A stretch of DNA of 64,000 nt, taken from the NCBI RefSeq assembly GCF_900105055.1, contig NZ_FNTA01000004.1:6913501-6977500 (forward strand), read 5' to 3'. Positions within the stretch are counted from its first letter, which is position 1. Every line of letters starts with the position of its first letter. The position numbers and the translations under genes are program-made. The DNA comes from Amycolatopsis lurida (GTDB taxonomy: Bacteria; Actinomycetota; Actinomycetes; Mycobacteriales; Pseudonocardiaceae). Shown here piece after piece: positions 32,360-40,465 of the stretch. Below the pieces are notes generated by a model, which worked only from the letters and a program-made list of their open reading frames with translations, was not told the origin of the DNA and did no database searches.

Positions 32360-33076
32360 CTAGTTCAGGTTCGAGGGGCGGGTGAACTCGCCGAGTTCCC
32401 CGGGTGGCATCGGGACCGCGCCGAGCGTGTTGAGGAACCCGGCCTCCCGCGTCAGCAGCCGGCACGCGATCCGCAGCCGCCGAAGCGGGTTGGTCTCCTC
32501 CAGCAGGCGCTGCCGGTCCTCCAGTGGGAGCAGGCAGTCCGAGGTGAGCCGGTACGCCAGCGCCGCGATGTCGCCGTCGTCGGGCGGGGTGGTCCAGTCG
32601 TCGGCGTCCCAGGCGGATTCGCAGTAGCGCCGGTGTGCGGCCTTCGCGACGTCGGCGAGCCTGTTCACGGTGTCGCCGGGTACCGAGGCGACCCGGTCGT
32701 CGGGCACCCATTCGACCGCGCCGATCAGGTACGGCGCGGAAACGCTGTCGATCTCGAGCAGCCGGAACCGGCGCCGCGCGGTGGTGACGACGTCGAATCT
32801 GCCGTCCGGCAGCCGTTTCGCCTCGCGCAGCACCGTGCTGCAGCCGACTTCGTGGACGTGCTCCGGCCCGCTGACCTCCCGGACCATCGCCGAACGCAGG
32901 GCGACCACCCCGAACTCGCGCTCCGGGACGACCTCGCCGACAAGGTCGGCCATCAGCTGCCGGTACCGCGGTTCGAAGATGTGCAACGGAAGGTGTGTTC
33001 CGGGCAGAAGCACGGTCTGTAGCGGGAACAGCGGCAAGATCGCCTTCCCGGTGGACTCCTCGCTCGGCTCGGTCAC
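32360..33076 (-). CDS. LON peptidase substrate-binding domain protein
   Basis: The 238-residue product corresponds to the N-terminal substrate-binding domain of Lon without ATPase or protease parts. It begins with LPLFPLQTVLLPGTHLPLHI and the FEPRYRQLMADL helix, the most conserved segment. A mixed strand region follows (FGVVALRSAMV, VTTARRRFRLLEI), then a helical C-terminus (LEDRQRLLEETNPLRRLRIA). Stand-alone Lon-N proteins are common in actinobacteria with no assigned role. The GTG start has TACCTT 6 bases upstream and no Shine-Dalgarno, suggesting a leaderless mRNA. It lies 40 bases after the stop of nrtR in the same direction. Confidence 0.9.
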   Translation of the reverse strand: MTEPSEESTGKAILPLFPLQTVLLPGTHLPLHIFEPRYRQLMADLVGEVVPEREFGVVALRSAMVREVSGPEHVHEVGCSTVLREAKRLPDGRFDVVTTARRRFRLLEIDSVSAPYLIGAVEWVPDDRVASVPGDTVNRLADVAKAAHRRYCESAWDADDWTTPPDDGDIAALAYRLTSDCLLPLEDRQRLLEETNPLRRLRIACRLLTREAGFLNTLGAVPMPPGELGEFTRPSNLN

Positions 33077-33116
33077 CCGTTCAAGGTACGGGGACCGGGA
33101 GGACTTCGCAGGGCGG

Positions 33117-33815
33117 TCACTTCCCGGCGGGCGGGCGGAAGACCGCGAACGGGTCGGTGATCTGCATCCCCTTGCCCGCGAAGGAGAAGAGCGCCGCCGG
33201 ACGTCCGCCGCTGCGCCCGGGCGGGGCGGTGTGCCCGGTGGGGACCAGCAGCCCGCGCCGGGACAGCACCCGCTGCAGGTTCGTCGCCGACACCCGGTAA
33301 CCCAGCGCAGCCGAGTACAGGCCCCGCAACGCCGATACGGTGAACTCTTCCGGGGCGAGCGCGAAGCCGAGATTCGTGTAGCAGAGCTTCGAGCGGAGCC
33401 GGTCCCGCGCGCGCAGGACGATGGACTCGTGGTCGAACGCCGTGCGCGGCAGCTCGGAAACGTCGTGCCACTCGGTGTCTTCGGGGACCTCGGGGTCCAC
33501 ATCGGACGGTACGAGGCCGAGGAACGCCGTCGCGACGACGCGGGGCCCCGGCACCCGGTCCGGCGCGCTGAAGACCGCCAGCTGCTCCACATGCTTCAAC
33601 TGGCGTACGTCGACCTTCTCCGCGAGCTGCCGCCGGATGGACGCCTCGACGTCTTCATCCGGGCGAAGCCTGCCGCCGGGAAGAGACCAGCGGCCCAGAT
33701 GTGGATCGAGCGCGCGCCGCCACAGCAGGACCCGGAGTGTGTCGGAGCGCACTTGCAGGACCGCTCCCAAAACCTCGTGGGCGAGGGGGGCCTGGGTGTT
33801 AAGATGACTTCGCAC
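33117..33815 (-). CDS. nrtR: NrtR, NUDIX-related transcriptional regulator of NAD synthesis
   Basis: The 232-residue product has an N-terminal NUDIX-like domain (about 10-140; WSLPGGRLRPDEDVEASIRR). The Nudix box is altered: the REUXEE core is replaced by RRQLAEKV, as in ADP-ribose-sensing, non-catalytic NrtR. The C-terminal winged helix (about 150-230) contains FTVSALRGLYSAALGYRVSA, which would contact DNA. It is divergent from nadABC across a palindromic operator. The NrtR family represses NAD genes and releases DNA on binding ADP-ribose or a related NAD-derived ligand. The GTG start sits directly next to the operator; TATAAT is 8 bases upstream on the minus strand, so the mRNA should be leaderless and self-repressed. 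Confidence 0.92.
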   Translation of the reverse strand: MRSHLNTQAPLAHEVLGAVLQVRSDTLRVLLWRRALDPHLGRWSLPGGRLRPDEDVEASIRRQLAEKVDVRQLKHVEQLAVFSAPDRVPGPRVVATAFLGLVPSDVDPEVPEDTEWHDVSELPRTAFDHESIVLRARDRLRSKLCYTNLGFALAPEEFTVSALRGLYSAALGYRVSATNLQRVLSRRGLLVPTGHTAPPGRSGGRPAALFSFAGKGMQITDPFAVFRPPAGK

Positions 33816-33840
33816 GGTTTTCGATTATAAGGCGAAAACC
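33816..33840. promoter_or_regulatory. NrtR operator between nrtR and nadA
   Basis: The 25-base element has arms GGTTTTCG and CGAAAACC around a central AT-rich part (ATTATAAGG). The central TATAAT on the minus strand is a consensus -10 for nrtR, and TATAAG on the plus strand could serve nadA. One bound NrtR dimer would therefore block both promoters. Confidence 0.85.
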
Positions 33841-33867
33841 GGAGATCGGTCCAGGAGGGCCAGAACG

Positions 33868-34878
33868 ATGACGAGCACCCTGCAGAACGACCTGACCCCG
33901 TACGGCGGAGTTGTCGCCGACGCCGCCTGGGCGGAGGAGGTGCGGAGCCTCGCTCGCAAGCGCGACGCCGTCCTGCTCGCGCACAACTACCAGGTCCCCG
34001 AGATCCAGGACATCGCCGATTTCACCGGCGACTCCCTCGCGCTGAGCCGTATCGCGGCGAGCAGTGAAGCGTCCACCATCGTCTTCTGCGGCGTGCACTT
34101 CATGGCCGAGACGGCGAAGATCCTGGCGCCCGAGAAGACCGTCCTGATCCCGGACGCGCGGGCGGGCTGCTCGCTCGCGGACTCGATCACCGGCGCCGAA
34201 CTGCGCGCCTGGAAGGCCGAGCACCCGGGCGCGGTCGTCGTGTCGTACGTGAACACCACGGCCGAGGTCAAGGCGGAGACCGACATCTGCTGCACCTCGT
34301 CGAACGCCGTCGACGTGGTCGCTTCCATCCCCGCTGACCAGGAGGTTCTCTTCCTGCCGGACCAGTTCCTCGGTGCGCACGTCAAACGCGTGACCGGCCG
34401 GGAGAACATGCACATCTGGGCCGGGGAGTGTCACGTGCACGCCGGGATCAACGGCGCCGAGCTGGCCGAGAGGGCCTCGGAGAACCCGGACGCCGACCTG
34501 TTCATCCACCCGGAATGCGGCTGCGCGACCTCGGCGCTGTACCTCGCCGGCGAGGGCGCCGTCGCCCCCGAGCGGGTCAAGATCCTCTCGACCGGCGACA
34601 TGGTCCACGCCGCCCGCGACACCAAGGCGAAGTCGGTGCTCGTGGCCACCGAGATCGGGATGATCCACCAGCTGCGCAAGGCCGCGCCGGAGATCGACTT
34701 CCGCGCGGTGAACGACCGGGCGTCCTGCCGGTACATGAAGATGATCACGCCGGCCGCCCTGCTGCGCTCGCTGCGCGAGGGATCCGACGAGGTCCACGTC
34801 GACGCCGAGACCGCCGCCCGTGCCCGCGCTTCCGTGCAGCGCATGATCGAGATCGGGCAGCCTGGCGGCGGAGAATGA
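33868..34878 (+). CDS. nadA: Quinolinate synthase NadA
   Basis: NadA condenses iminoaspartate with dihydroxyacetone phosphate to quinolinate and carries a [4Fe-4S] cluster. The 336-residue product has the triplicate-fold segments LLAHNYQVPEIQDIADF, FCGVHFMAETAKIL, IPDARAGCSLADSI, VVVSYVNTTAEVKAE, IWAGECHVHAG and HPECGCATSAL. The three cluster cysteines belong to the FCG, CCTSSN and ECGC regions. The ATG has AGGAGG 9 bases upstream. The stop overlaps the nadB start (ATGA). It is controlled by the NrtR operator just upstream. Confidence 0.97.
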   Translation: MTSTLQNDLTPYGGVVADAAWAEEVRSLARKRDAVLLAHNYQVPEIQDIADFTGDSLALSRIAASSEASTIVFCGVHFMAETAKILAPEKTVLIPDARAGCSLADSITGAELRAWKAEHPGAVVVSYVNTTAEVKAETDICCTSSNAVDVVASIPADQEVLFLPDQFLGAHVKRVTGRENMHIWAGECHVHAGINGAELAERASENPDADLFIHPECGCATSALYLAGEGAVAPERVKILSTGDMVHAARDTKAKSVLVATEIGMIHQLRKAAPEIDFRAVNDRASCRYMKMITPAALLRSLREGSDEVHVDAETAARARASVQRMIEIGQPGGGE

Positions 34879-36530
34879 CCGACCAGGTTACCGCCCTTCA
34901 GGCGAAAACCCATCCGGTCTGGGAGGCCGCCGCCGATCTCGTGGTGATCGGCAGCGGCGTCGCCGGGCTGACCGCGGCGCTGCGCGCGCGGGAGCTCGGC
35001 CTGCACGTCCTGGTGGTCACCAAGGCCGCGGTCTCCGACGGGAACACCCGCTGGGCGCAGGGCGGCATCGCGGTCGTGCTGGAGGGTGAGCACGAGCGAG
35101 GCGATTCGGTCGGCAAGCACGCCGAGGACACCCTCGTCGCCGGTGCCGGGCTCTGCGACGAGGACGCTGTGCGGTCGATCATCGCCGGTGGCCCCGACGC
35201 GGTGGCCCGGCTGCGCGCCGAGGGCGCCCGTTTCGACCCGGCGGCCGAAGGGCGGCCCGAGCTCGCCCGTACGCGGGAAGGCGGGCACAGCGCGTTCCGC
35301 GTCATCCACGCCGGTGGCGACGCGACCGGTGCGGAGGTCGAGCGGACGCTGGTCGCGACGGCCGGTGACCGGCGGATCCCGGTGCTGGAGAACCACATCG
35401 CCGTCGACGCGATCCGCACGCCCGCGGGCGAGGTCGTCGGTGTGACCGTCCTGGACCACAACGGGGTGCCCGGCGCCGTCCGGGCGCCGGCGGTGCTGCT
35501 GGCCAGCGGCGGGCTGGGGCAGCTCTACCAGGCGACGTCGAATCCCGAGATCGCCACGGGGGACGGGCTGGCGCTCGCGTTGCGCGCCGGGGCGCAGGTC
35601 GCGGACGTCGAGTTCGTGCAGTTCCATCCGACGGTCCTGTTCACGCCCGGTGCGCGGGGCCGTCTCCCGCTGGTCACCGAGGCGGTGCGCGGCGAGGGCG
35701 CGACGTTGCACGACGCGACGGGCGCTTCGGTGATGCGGGGAGTCCATCCCCTCGGAGATCTCGCGCCACGGGACGTCGTGTCGGCGGCGATCACCCGTCG
35801 CATGGTGCAGGCGCCCGGCGGTATCGACGACCACGTTTTCCTTGACGCCACGGGGATCTCCGGGTTCGCCAAGCGATTCCCGACTGTGCACGCGGCGTGC
35901 GCGGCGATCGGGCTGGACCCGGCGAAGGAGCCGATCCCGGTCACGCCGGCGGCGCATTTCGCCTGCGGTGGCGTGGTGACCACTGTGGACGGGCGCTCCG
36001 GTGTCCGCGGTCTCTACGCGGCGGGCGAGGTCGCCAGAACCGGCCTGCACGGCGCGAATCGGCTGGCCTCCAACAGTTTGCTCGAAGGCCTGGTCGTCGG
36101 GCAGCGGGTGGCGGAGGCGGTCGCCATCGATCTCGCCGCCGGCTTGCTCGCCGACCCGCGCCGCGGTGTGCTCATGCCGCCGGCGAACGTCGCGGTGGCC
36201 GATCGCGACGCGTTGCAGCGGGCGATGAGCCGGTACGCCGCCATCGGCCGGGACGCCGAAGGTCTTTCGGTCGTGGGTTCGGTGCTGGATCTCTCGGTGA
36301 CGGAAAGTCCTTTGTGGACTCCCCGGATCGTGGAGGACGCGGCGCTCACGCTGGTGGCGGAGGCACTGGTCGCGGCGGCGGCGCGCCGGACGGAGTCCCG
36401 CGGCTGCCACGTGCGGACCGATTTCCCCGAACGCGACGACAACGTCTGGCAACGCGGTCAGCTCATCCGGCTCAGTCCTTCGGGGCAGCCGGTGCTGGCC
36501 GATCCGATCGCTTTGGAGGGTGTGGCATGA
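34875..36530 (+). CDS. nadB: L-aspartate oxidase NadB
   Basis: This FAD enzyme oxidises L-aspartate to iminoaspartate for NadA. The 551-residue product has the dinucleotide-binding GSGVAGLTAALRAR near residue 25, the flavoprotein segment NTRWAQGGIAVVL, the active-site region FVQFHPTVLF, LVTEAVRGEGATL, and AHFACGGVVTTVDGRSGVRG. The C-terminal FAD loop is GEVARTGLHGANRLASNSLL, and a helical cap covers the last 120 residues. Start and stop overlap nadA and nadC by four bases each, so nadABC is a tight operon. Confidence 0.97.
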   Translation: MTDQVTALQAKTHPVWEAAADLVVIGSGVAGLTAALRARELGLHVLVVTKAAVSDGNTRWAQGGIAVVLEGEHERGDSVGKHAEDTLVAGAGLCDEDAVRSIIAGGPDAVARLRAEGARFDPAAEGRPELARTREGGHSAFRVIHAGGDATGAEVERTLVATAGDRRIPVLENHIAVDAIRTPAGEVVGVTVLDHNGVPGAVRAPAVLLASGGLGQLYQATSNPEIATGDGLALALRAGAQVADVEFVQFHPTVLFTPGARGRLPLVTEAVRGEGATLHDATGASVMRGVHPLGDLAPRDVVSAAITRRMVQAPGGIDDHVFLDATGISGFAKRFPTVHAACAAIGLDPAKEPIPVTPAAHFACGGVVTTVDGRSGVRGLYAAGEVARTGLHGANRLASNSLLEGLVVGQRVAEAVAIDLAAGLLADPRRGVLMPPANVAVADRDALQRAMSRYAAIGRDAEGLSVVGSVLDLSVTESPLWTPRIVEDAALTLVAEALVAAAARRTESRGCHVRTDFPERDDNVWQRGQLIRLSPSGQPVLADPIALEGVA

Positions 36531-37417
36531 CCGAATTCTCCCCGTGGGTCACCAAGGCGCTGGCCGAGCACGGTCTCGACGTCGCCGATGTGCACCGTGT
36601 CGTCACGACGGCCCTTGCCGAGGATCTGCGCTACGGTCCCGACGCGACGACGAACGCCACCGTGCCCGAATCCGCCCGCGCGCTGGCCGAACTGACACCG
36701 AGGACGGCAGGCGTGGTCGCCGGGATCCCGGTGGCGCTGGCGGTGTTCGACGTCGTGCTCGGTTCGGATCTGGAGATCCTGGCCGCCCGCGACGACGGCG
36801 ACCGGCTGACCGCCGGCGAACCCGCGCTGGTGCTCCGCGGTCCGGTGCGCGGCCTGCTCACCGCCGAACGCACCGCGCTGAACCTCCTGTGCCACCTGTC
36901 CGGTATCGCCACCGCGACCGCCGCCTGGGTGAGCGCCCTGGAGGGGACCGGTTGCCGGGTCAGGGATTCCCGCAAGACGTTGCCCGGGCTGAGGTTGCTG
37001 GAGAAGTACGCCGTGCGGGCGGGCGGCGGGGTGAACCACCGGCTCGGGCTCGGTGACGCGGTGCTGATCAAGGACAACCACGTGGTCGCCGCCGGTTCGG
37101 TGACCGCCGCGCTCACGGCCGCGCGCGAGCACGCGCCGGAACTGCACTGCGAGGTCGAGGTCGACGACCTGGCCCAGCTGGAGGAGGCACTCGCCGCGGG
37201 CGCCGACGAGGTGCTGCTGGACAACTTCACCCCCGACGAATGCGCGAAGGCCGTCGACCGGCGGGACGAGGTTTCGCCGAAGACCAGGCTGGAATCCTCG
37301 GGCGGTCTGCGGCTGGACGTCGCGCGGGCGTACGCGGAGTCCGGGGTGGATTTCCTCGCCGTCGGAGCGCTCACGCATTCCTCACCCGCGCTCGACCTCG
37401 GGATGGACCTCCGCTGA
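36527..37417 (+). CDS. nadC: Nicotinate-nucleotide pyrophosphorylase (carboxylating) NadC
   Basis: NadC converts quinolinate and PRPP to nicotinate mononucleotide with loss of CO2. The 296-residue product has the N-terminal half-barrel (LAEDLRYGPDATTNATVP), NLLCHLSGIATATA, the PRPP/quinolinate-binding segment DSRKTLPGLRLLEKYAVRAG, VNHRLGLGDAVLIKDNH, and barrel-end loops EVEVDDLAQLEEAL, LLDNFTPDE, LESSGGL and DFLAVGALTHS. It is the last gene of the nadABC operon. A 29-base palindrome lies 11 bases after its stop. Confidence 0.97.
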   Translation: MTEFSPWVTKALAEHGLDVADVHRVVTTALAEDLRYGPDATTNATVPESARALAELTPRTAGVVAGIPVALAVFDVVLGSDLEILAARDDGDRLTAGEPALVLRGPVRGLLTAERTALNLLCHLSGIATATAAWVSALEGTGCRVRDSRKTLPGLRLLEKYAVRAGGGVNHRLGLGDAVLIKDNHVVAAGSVTAALTAAREHAPELHCEVEVDDLAQLEEALAAGADEVLLDNFTPDECAKAVDRRDEVSPKTRLESSGGLRLDVARAYAESGVDFLAVGALTHSSPALDLGMDLR

Positions 37418-37428
37418 TCTCCGGCACT

Positions 37429-37457
37429 AGAATTCCCTTGTGTGACAAGGGAATTCT
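37429..37457. promoter_or_regulatory. Perfect 29-base palindrome next to the mycosin-like start
   Basis: AGAATTCCCTTGT and ACAAGGGAATTCT are exact complements with a three-base spacer. The element starts 11 bases after nadC and ends directly before GGAGGA and the ATG at 37464. It could end nadABC transcription, act as an operator, or form an RNA hairpin near the ribosome site. It has no T-run. Its sequence is unlike the other palindrome families in the window. Confidence 0.6.
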
Positions 37458-37463
37458 GGAGGA

Positions 37464-38633
37464 ATGGTGGGCTTTGCCGGTAAAAGTGCCGTCGCGGGAT
37501 GCGTGGCTTTCATGGCATCGCTCGGCATCGGAGTCCCGTCGGCGGCGGTCGCCGAGCAGTGCGCGAACCCGACGGGCACCTACACCGCGGCCGTCCCGTG
37601 GGGACAGCGGCTGATCGATCCCGTGCGGATCTGGCCGCTGTCCCGCGGCACCGGGCAGCTGGTCGCGGTGATCGGCACCGGGGTCGACGGCGGCAACGGC
37701 CAGTTCGCACCCGGCCAGCTCCTCGGCGGCCAGGGCACCCAGGCCGACGACTGCGACGGCCGGGGCACCATCGCGGCCGGGATCGTCGGCGCGCAGCCGG
37801 ATCCGTCCACCACGTTCACCGGTATCGCGCCGGGTGCCAAGATCCTGCCGATCCGCTACACGCAGGTGAACGGCGGCGGTGACCCCGGGCAACTCGCATC
37901 CGCCATCGAAACCGCGCTGAACCGCGGCGCCGGGATCATCCTGATCGCCGTCCCGGCCGCGTCCGACAGCCCCGCGCTGACCGGTGCCGTCTCGCGTGCC
38001 AGGGAGAAAGGCGCGCTGGTCATCTCGCCCGCCGCGGGGTCGCAACAGGGCCAGACCTCCTACCCGACCGCGACACCCGGCGTGCTCGCCGTGGGATCGA
38101 CCAACCAGGCCGGTGAGGCGGTGCAGACGGAGGCCGGTTCCTACGTGGGGATCTCCGCGCCCGGCGCCGAACTGGTCAGCACATCCGCGGGCGCGGGCGG
38201 GACCGTGGCGCACCGATGGCCGGTGAGCGACCCGAGCCTGGCCGCCGCGCACGTCGCGGGAGTCGCCGCGCTGGTGCGCGCGTATCACCCGGAGCTGTCG
38301 CCGGAGCAGGTCGTCACGCGGCTGACGCTGACCGCGCATCGCGGCCCGACCGGTGGGCACGATCCTCGGCGGGGCTGGGGCGCGATCGACGCCTACGCCG
38401 CCGTTTCCGCCTCGATCCCGGCCGGTACACCCGGTCCGGGAGGACCGCCGAACACCGGCCCGGACACCTTCGTCGTCCCCGCCGCCGCGCCCGCGCGGGC
38501 CAACGCGGACAAGGTTTCCGGTGTGCTCGCCCTCTCCGGGGTGGCCGCGGCCATCGCGGCGGGCGTGGTGGTGGCCGCGGTCCGGCGGGGCAAGCGCCGG
38601 GGTTGGAAGCCTTCGCGATTCCGCGCCTCGTGA
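37464..38633 (+). CDS. Mycosin-like S8 subtilase with lost catalytic residues (pseudoprotease)
   Basis: The 389-residue product has a signal peptide (about 1-30), a subtilisin-fold domain (about 45-320), a Pro-rich linker and a C-terminal membrane helix (LSGVAAAIAAGVVVAAVRRG). That is the architecture of MycP of type VII systems. The catalytic triad is broken. The Asp motif reads VAVIGTGVD instead of VAVIDTGV (Gly71), the His motif reads DCDGRGTIAAG instead of DGHGTxVAG (Arg100), and the oxyanion Asn is Ser193 in SPAAGS. The Ser motif is DPSLAAAHVAG with Ser258 kept. Proteolysis is very unlikely; a structural role, such as capping the secretion channel, remains possible. GGAGGA abuts the ATG; a GTG one codon later is also possible. 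Confidence 0.88.
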   Translation: MVGFAGKSAVAGCVAFMASLGIGVPSAAVAEQCANPTGTYTAAVPWGQRLIDPVRIWPLSRGTGQLVAVIGTGVDGGNGQFAPGQLLGGQGTQADDCDGRGTIAAGIVGAQPDPSTTFTGIAPGAKILPIRYTQVNGGGDPGQLASAIETALNRGAGIILIAVPAASDSPALTGAVSRAREKGALVISPAAGSQQGQTSYPTATPGVLAVGSTNQAGEAVQTEAGSYVGISAPGAELVSTSAGAGGTVAHRWPVSDPSLAAAHVAGVAALVRAYHPELSPEQVVTRLTLTAHRGPTGGHDPRRGWGAIDAYAAVSASIPAGTPGPGGPPNTGPDTFVVPAAAPARANADKVSGVLALSGVAAAIAAGVVVAAVRRGKRRGWKPSRFRAS

Positions 38634-38675
38634 GCGGCGGCGGTGTACTGGGGGACACCGCCGCCACTCACGAGG
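38626..38675. terminator. Palindromic terminator after the mycosin-like gene
   Basis: CCTCGTGAGCGGCGGCGGTG pairs with CACCGCCGCCACTCACGAGG with one mismatch, followed by TCTTTTC. The ends match those of the 46-bp palindromes elsewhere (CTCGTGAG and CACTCACGAG) but the centre differs. The stop TGA of the gene lies inside the left arm. Confidence 0.8.
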
Positions 38676-38697
38676 TCTTTTCGCGACCCCCTGGGGT

Positions 38698-39078
38698 TTA
38701 GGGGACGACAGGTACGCAGGCCGTCGAGCCCACGATGGCCACGCCGTCGCCGGCGCGGGAGACGTGCACGTTGAAGTCGGCGCCGTCGCGGCTGAACTGC
38801 GCGATCAGCTCACGCGGGTTGCTGCGGTCGCGCGTCCGCCAGCCCTGGCTTTCCAGCAGGGGCAGGACGACGTCGACGAGTTTGCGGATCGCGTCGGTCG
38901 CGTCGTCCACCCGGAGGCCGTACTGCCAGCAGAGCAACCGGCCCGGCTGGGTCGGGTCGCAGTCCAGCTCGCCTTCCACGGTGCGCTCCGCGGCGGAGCC
39001 GAAGATGCCCGCGACACCGTCGATGACCGCCGTCAAGTCCTCGGCCAGCGGGTCGAGCTCGGTGTTCCTGGTGATCAT
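38698..39078 (-). CDS. Small protein downstream of the DUF1023 hydrolase, possible partner
   Basis: The product has 126 residues, no signal peptide and no membrane segment. An N-terminal helix (LAEDLTAVIDGVAGIFGSAA) is followed by two CxxxxxxxxxC-spaced cysteines around LDCDPTQPGRLLCWQYGLRV, a helix (DAIRKLVDVVLPLLESQGWR) and a strand-rich end (ELIAQFSRDGADFNVHVSRA). The helix-then-strand pattern is reminiscent of small lipid-binding or immunity-like folds, but I do not recognise a family. It is the last gene of the six-gene substrate operon, 10 bases after the hydrolase gene. A chaperone or immunity role for the hydrolase is inferred from that position only. Confidence 0.6.
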   Translation of the reverse strand: MITRNTELDPLAEDLTAVIDGVAGIFGSAAERTVEGELDCDPTQPGRLLCWQYGLRVDDATDAIRKLVDVVLPLLESQGWRTRDRSNPRELIAQFSRDGADFNVHVSRAGDGVAIVGSTACVPVVP

Positions 39079-39088
39079 GACCAGCCCC

Positions 39089-40438
39089 TCACAAGCCTCG
39101 TCCGACGCCTTCGATGACCATCTCGCGCAGCGAGCCGCCGGTGAAGCCCTCGTGCGTGACCGCGCCGCCCGTGATCACACCGTAGATGTTGTTCCATGAA
39201 TCGGAACCCGGCTTGAGCACACCGCTGTGGGACTCGAGGCCCCACTGCAGATCGCCGTTCGCGTCGCGGCCGGTTTCCAGTTCGACGACGCCGGGGAAGC
39301 GGTCGGGGTCCGCTCCGTGGCCGGCGCCGAGCCATTCGACGAGCCCCGCGTTGCCCTGTGCCACCACGATCGGGTCGAAGGGAGCCGTCATGGAGTACCG
39401 CTGCACACCGGCCTGGCTGGCCGGGAGGTCGTCCGGGCCCCAGATCCCGTGCCCCATCCCCGCGGACTCGACGTGCAGCACCTGGTCGGCCTTGAGCCCG
39501 AGCTGCTCGGCGAGCCCCACGGTCGCGCCGCCGTAGCTGTGCCCGACGGCGGTGACCACGACGCCCGGTCCGGCGTGACTGTCGATCTGGCCGCGCAGTT
39601 CGTCGCCGAACGCCTTGAGATCGGGCGCCATCGCCTGCGCGTAATGCGCGGCCGGCCCTTCGGTGACGACGCTCTGCGGGAAGACCCCGTCGGCCCAGAC
39701 CACCATCGCGGTCCGTCCGGTGGCGTCCGCGGCGACCAGGCTTTTGCCGAGGTCGGCGTAGCTCTGGAAGTTGCCGAACGAGGTGTTGACGCCGGGGACG
39801 AACAACCCGACGTTGCGCGTGCCCGGTTCGATGCGGCCGACCAGTTCGGCGATACGCCCGTTGCCGGACGGATCGAACCGCAGGATCTGCCGGTCGTTGG
39901 CGAGGATGTCCTCGTACAGCGCGATCCGGGTGCGCGCGTTCGCGATGTCGTCGGCTTTTCCGCCCTGTGCCAGGAGGTTCGCGAGCCGCTCGCGTTCGGC
40001 GGTCAGCGCGTCGGTGACCTTCGTGCGGTTCTCGGCGATCGCGGTGGCCCACGAGCCGGTGTCGGCCGCGCCGCCGACGCCGGACGGATTCCCGGCCTTG
40101 GGCAACGGGTTCTCCGGCATCAGCGACCGGTACGAGGCGGCGATCTGGACGTCGGCGCGCCGGTAACCGCCACCCGCGGAGGTGAGCCCTTGATGGATCA
40201 CCGTCGCCTTGGTGATCTGGCCGTCGAGTTTGCCCGCGACGTCCTTGATCGTCTTGGCGTACGTCGCCGAAGCCGCGCTGGACGCCGAAACCTGGCCGAA
40301 CGCGCTCGCGGGGACGTTTTCACCCGCCAGCGCGGTCTGCGCGGTCTTGAGTACGCCGGCGCGCTGTTCGAGTTCGGCCGCCGCCGCTTCGAGCCTGGCG
40401 GGGGCGACTCGGTAACCGCCCGCACTGGATGCCATCAC
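39089..40438 (-). CDS. DUF1023-type alpha/beta hydrolase with helical type VII N-terminus
   Basis: The 449-residue product starts with a helical, Ala-rich region (about 1-170) that resembles the WXG100-like leader of type VII substrates (LEAAAAELEQRAGVLKTAQT, YAKTIKDVAGKLDGQITKAT). The second half is an alpha/beta hydrolase of the DUF1023 group: GLFVPGVNTSFGNFQSYADL, then the nucleophile elbow AVGHSYGGATVGLA (Ser301). A later Asp/His region includes SMTAPFDPIVVAQGNAGLVE and LESHSGVLKPG. Such proteins lie in many actinobacterial ESX loci and are probably exported lipases or esterases. It is the fifth gene of the substrate operon and is followed by a small unknown gene. Confidence 0.82.
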   Translation of the reverse strand: MMASSAGGYRVAPARLEAAAAELEQRAGVLKTAQTALAGENVPASAFGQVSASSAASATYAKTIKDVAGKLDGQITKATVIHQGLTSAGGGYRRADVQIAASYRSLMPENPLPKAGNPSGVGGAADTGSWATAIAENRTKVTDALTAERERLANLLAQGGKADDIANARTRIALYEDILANDRQILRFDPSGNGRIAELVGRIEPGTRNVGLFVPGVNTSFGNFQSYADLGKSLVAADATGRTAMVVWADGVFPQSVVTEGPAAHYAQAMAPDLKAFGDELRGQIDSHAGPGVVVTAVGHSYGGATVGLAEQLGLKADQVLHVESAGMGHGIWGPDDLPASQAGVQRYSMTAPFDPIVVAQGNAGLVEWLGAGHGADPDRFPGVVELETGRDANGDLQWGLESHSGVLKPGSDSWNNIYGVITGGAVTHEGFTGGSLREMVIEGVGRGL

Positions 40439-40465
40439 CGAGCCGCCTCTCCTGGTGGAAAACGA

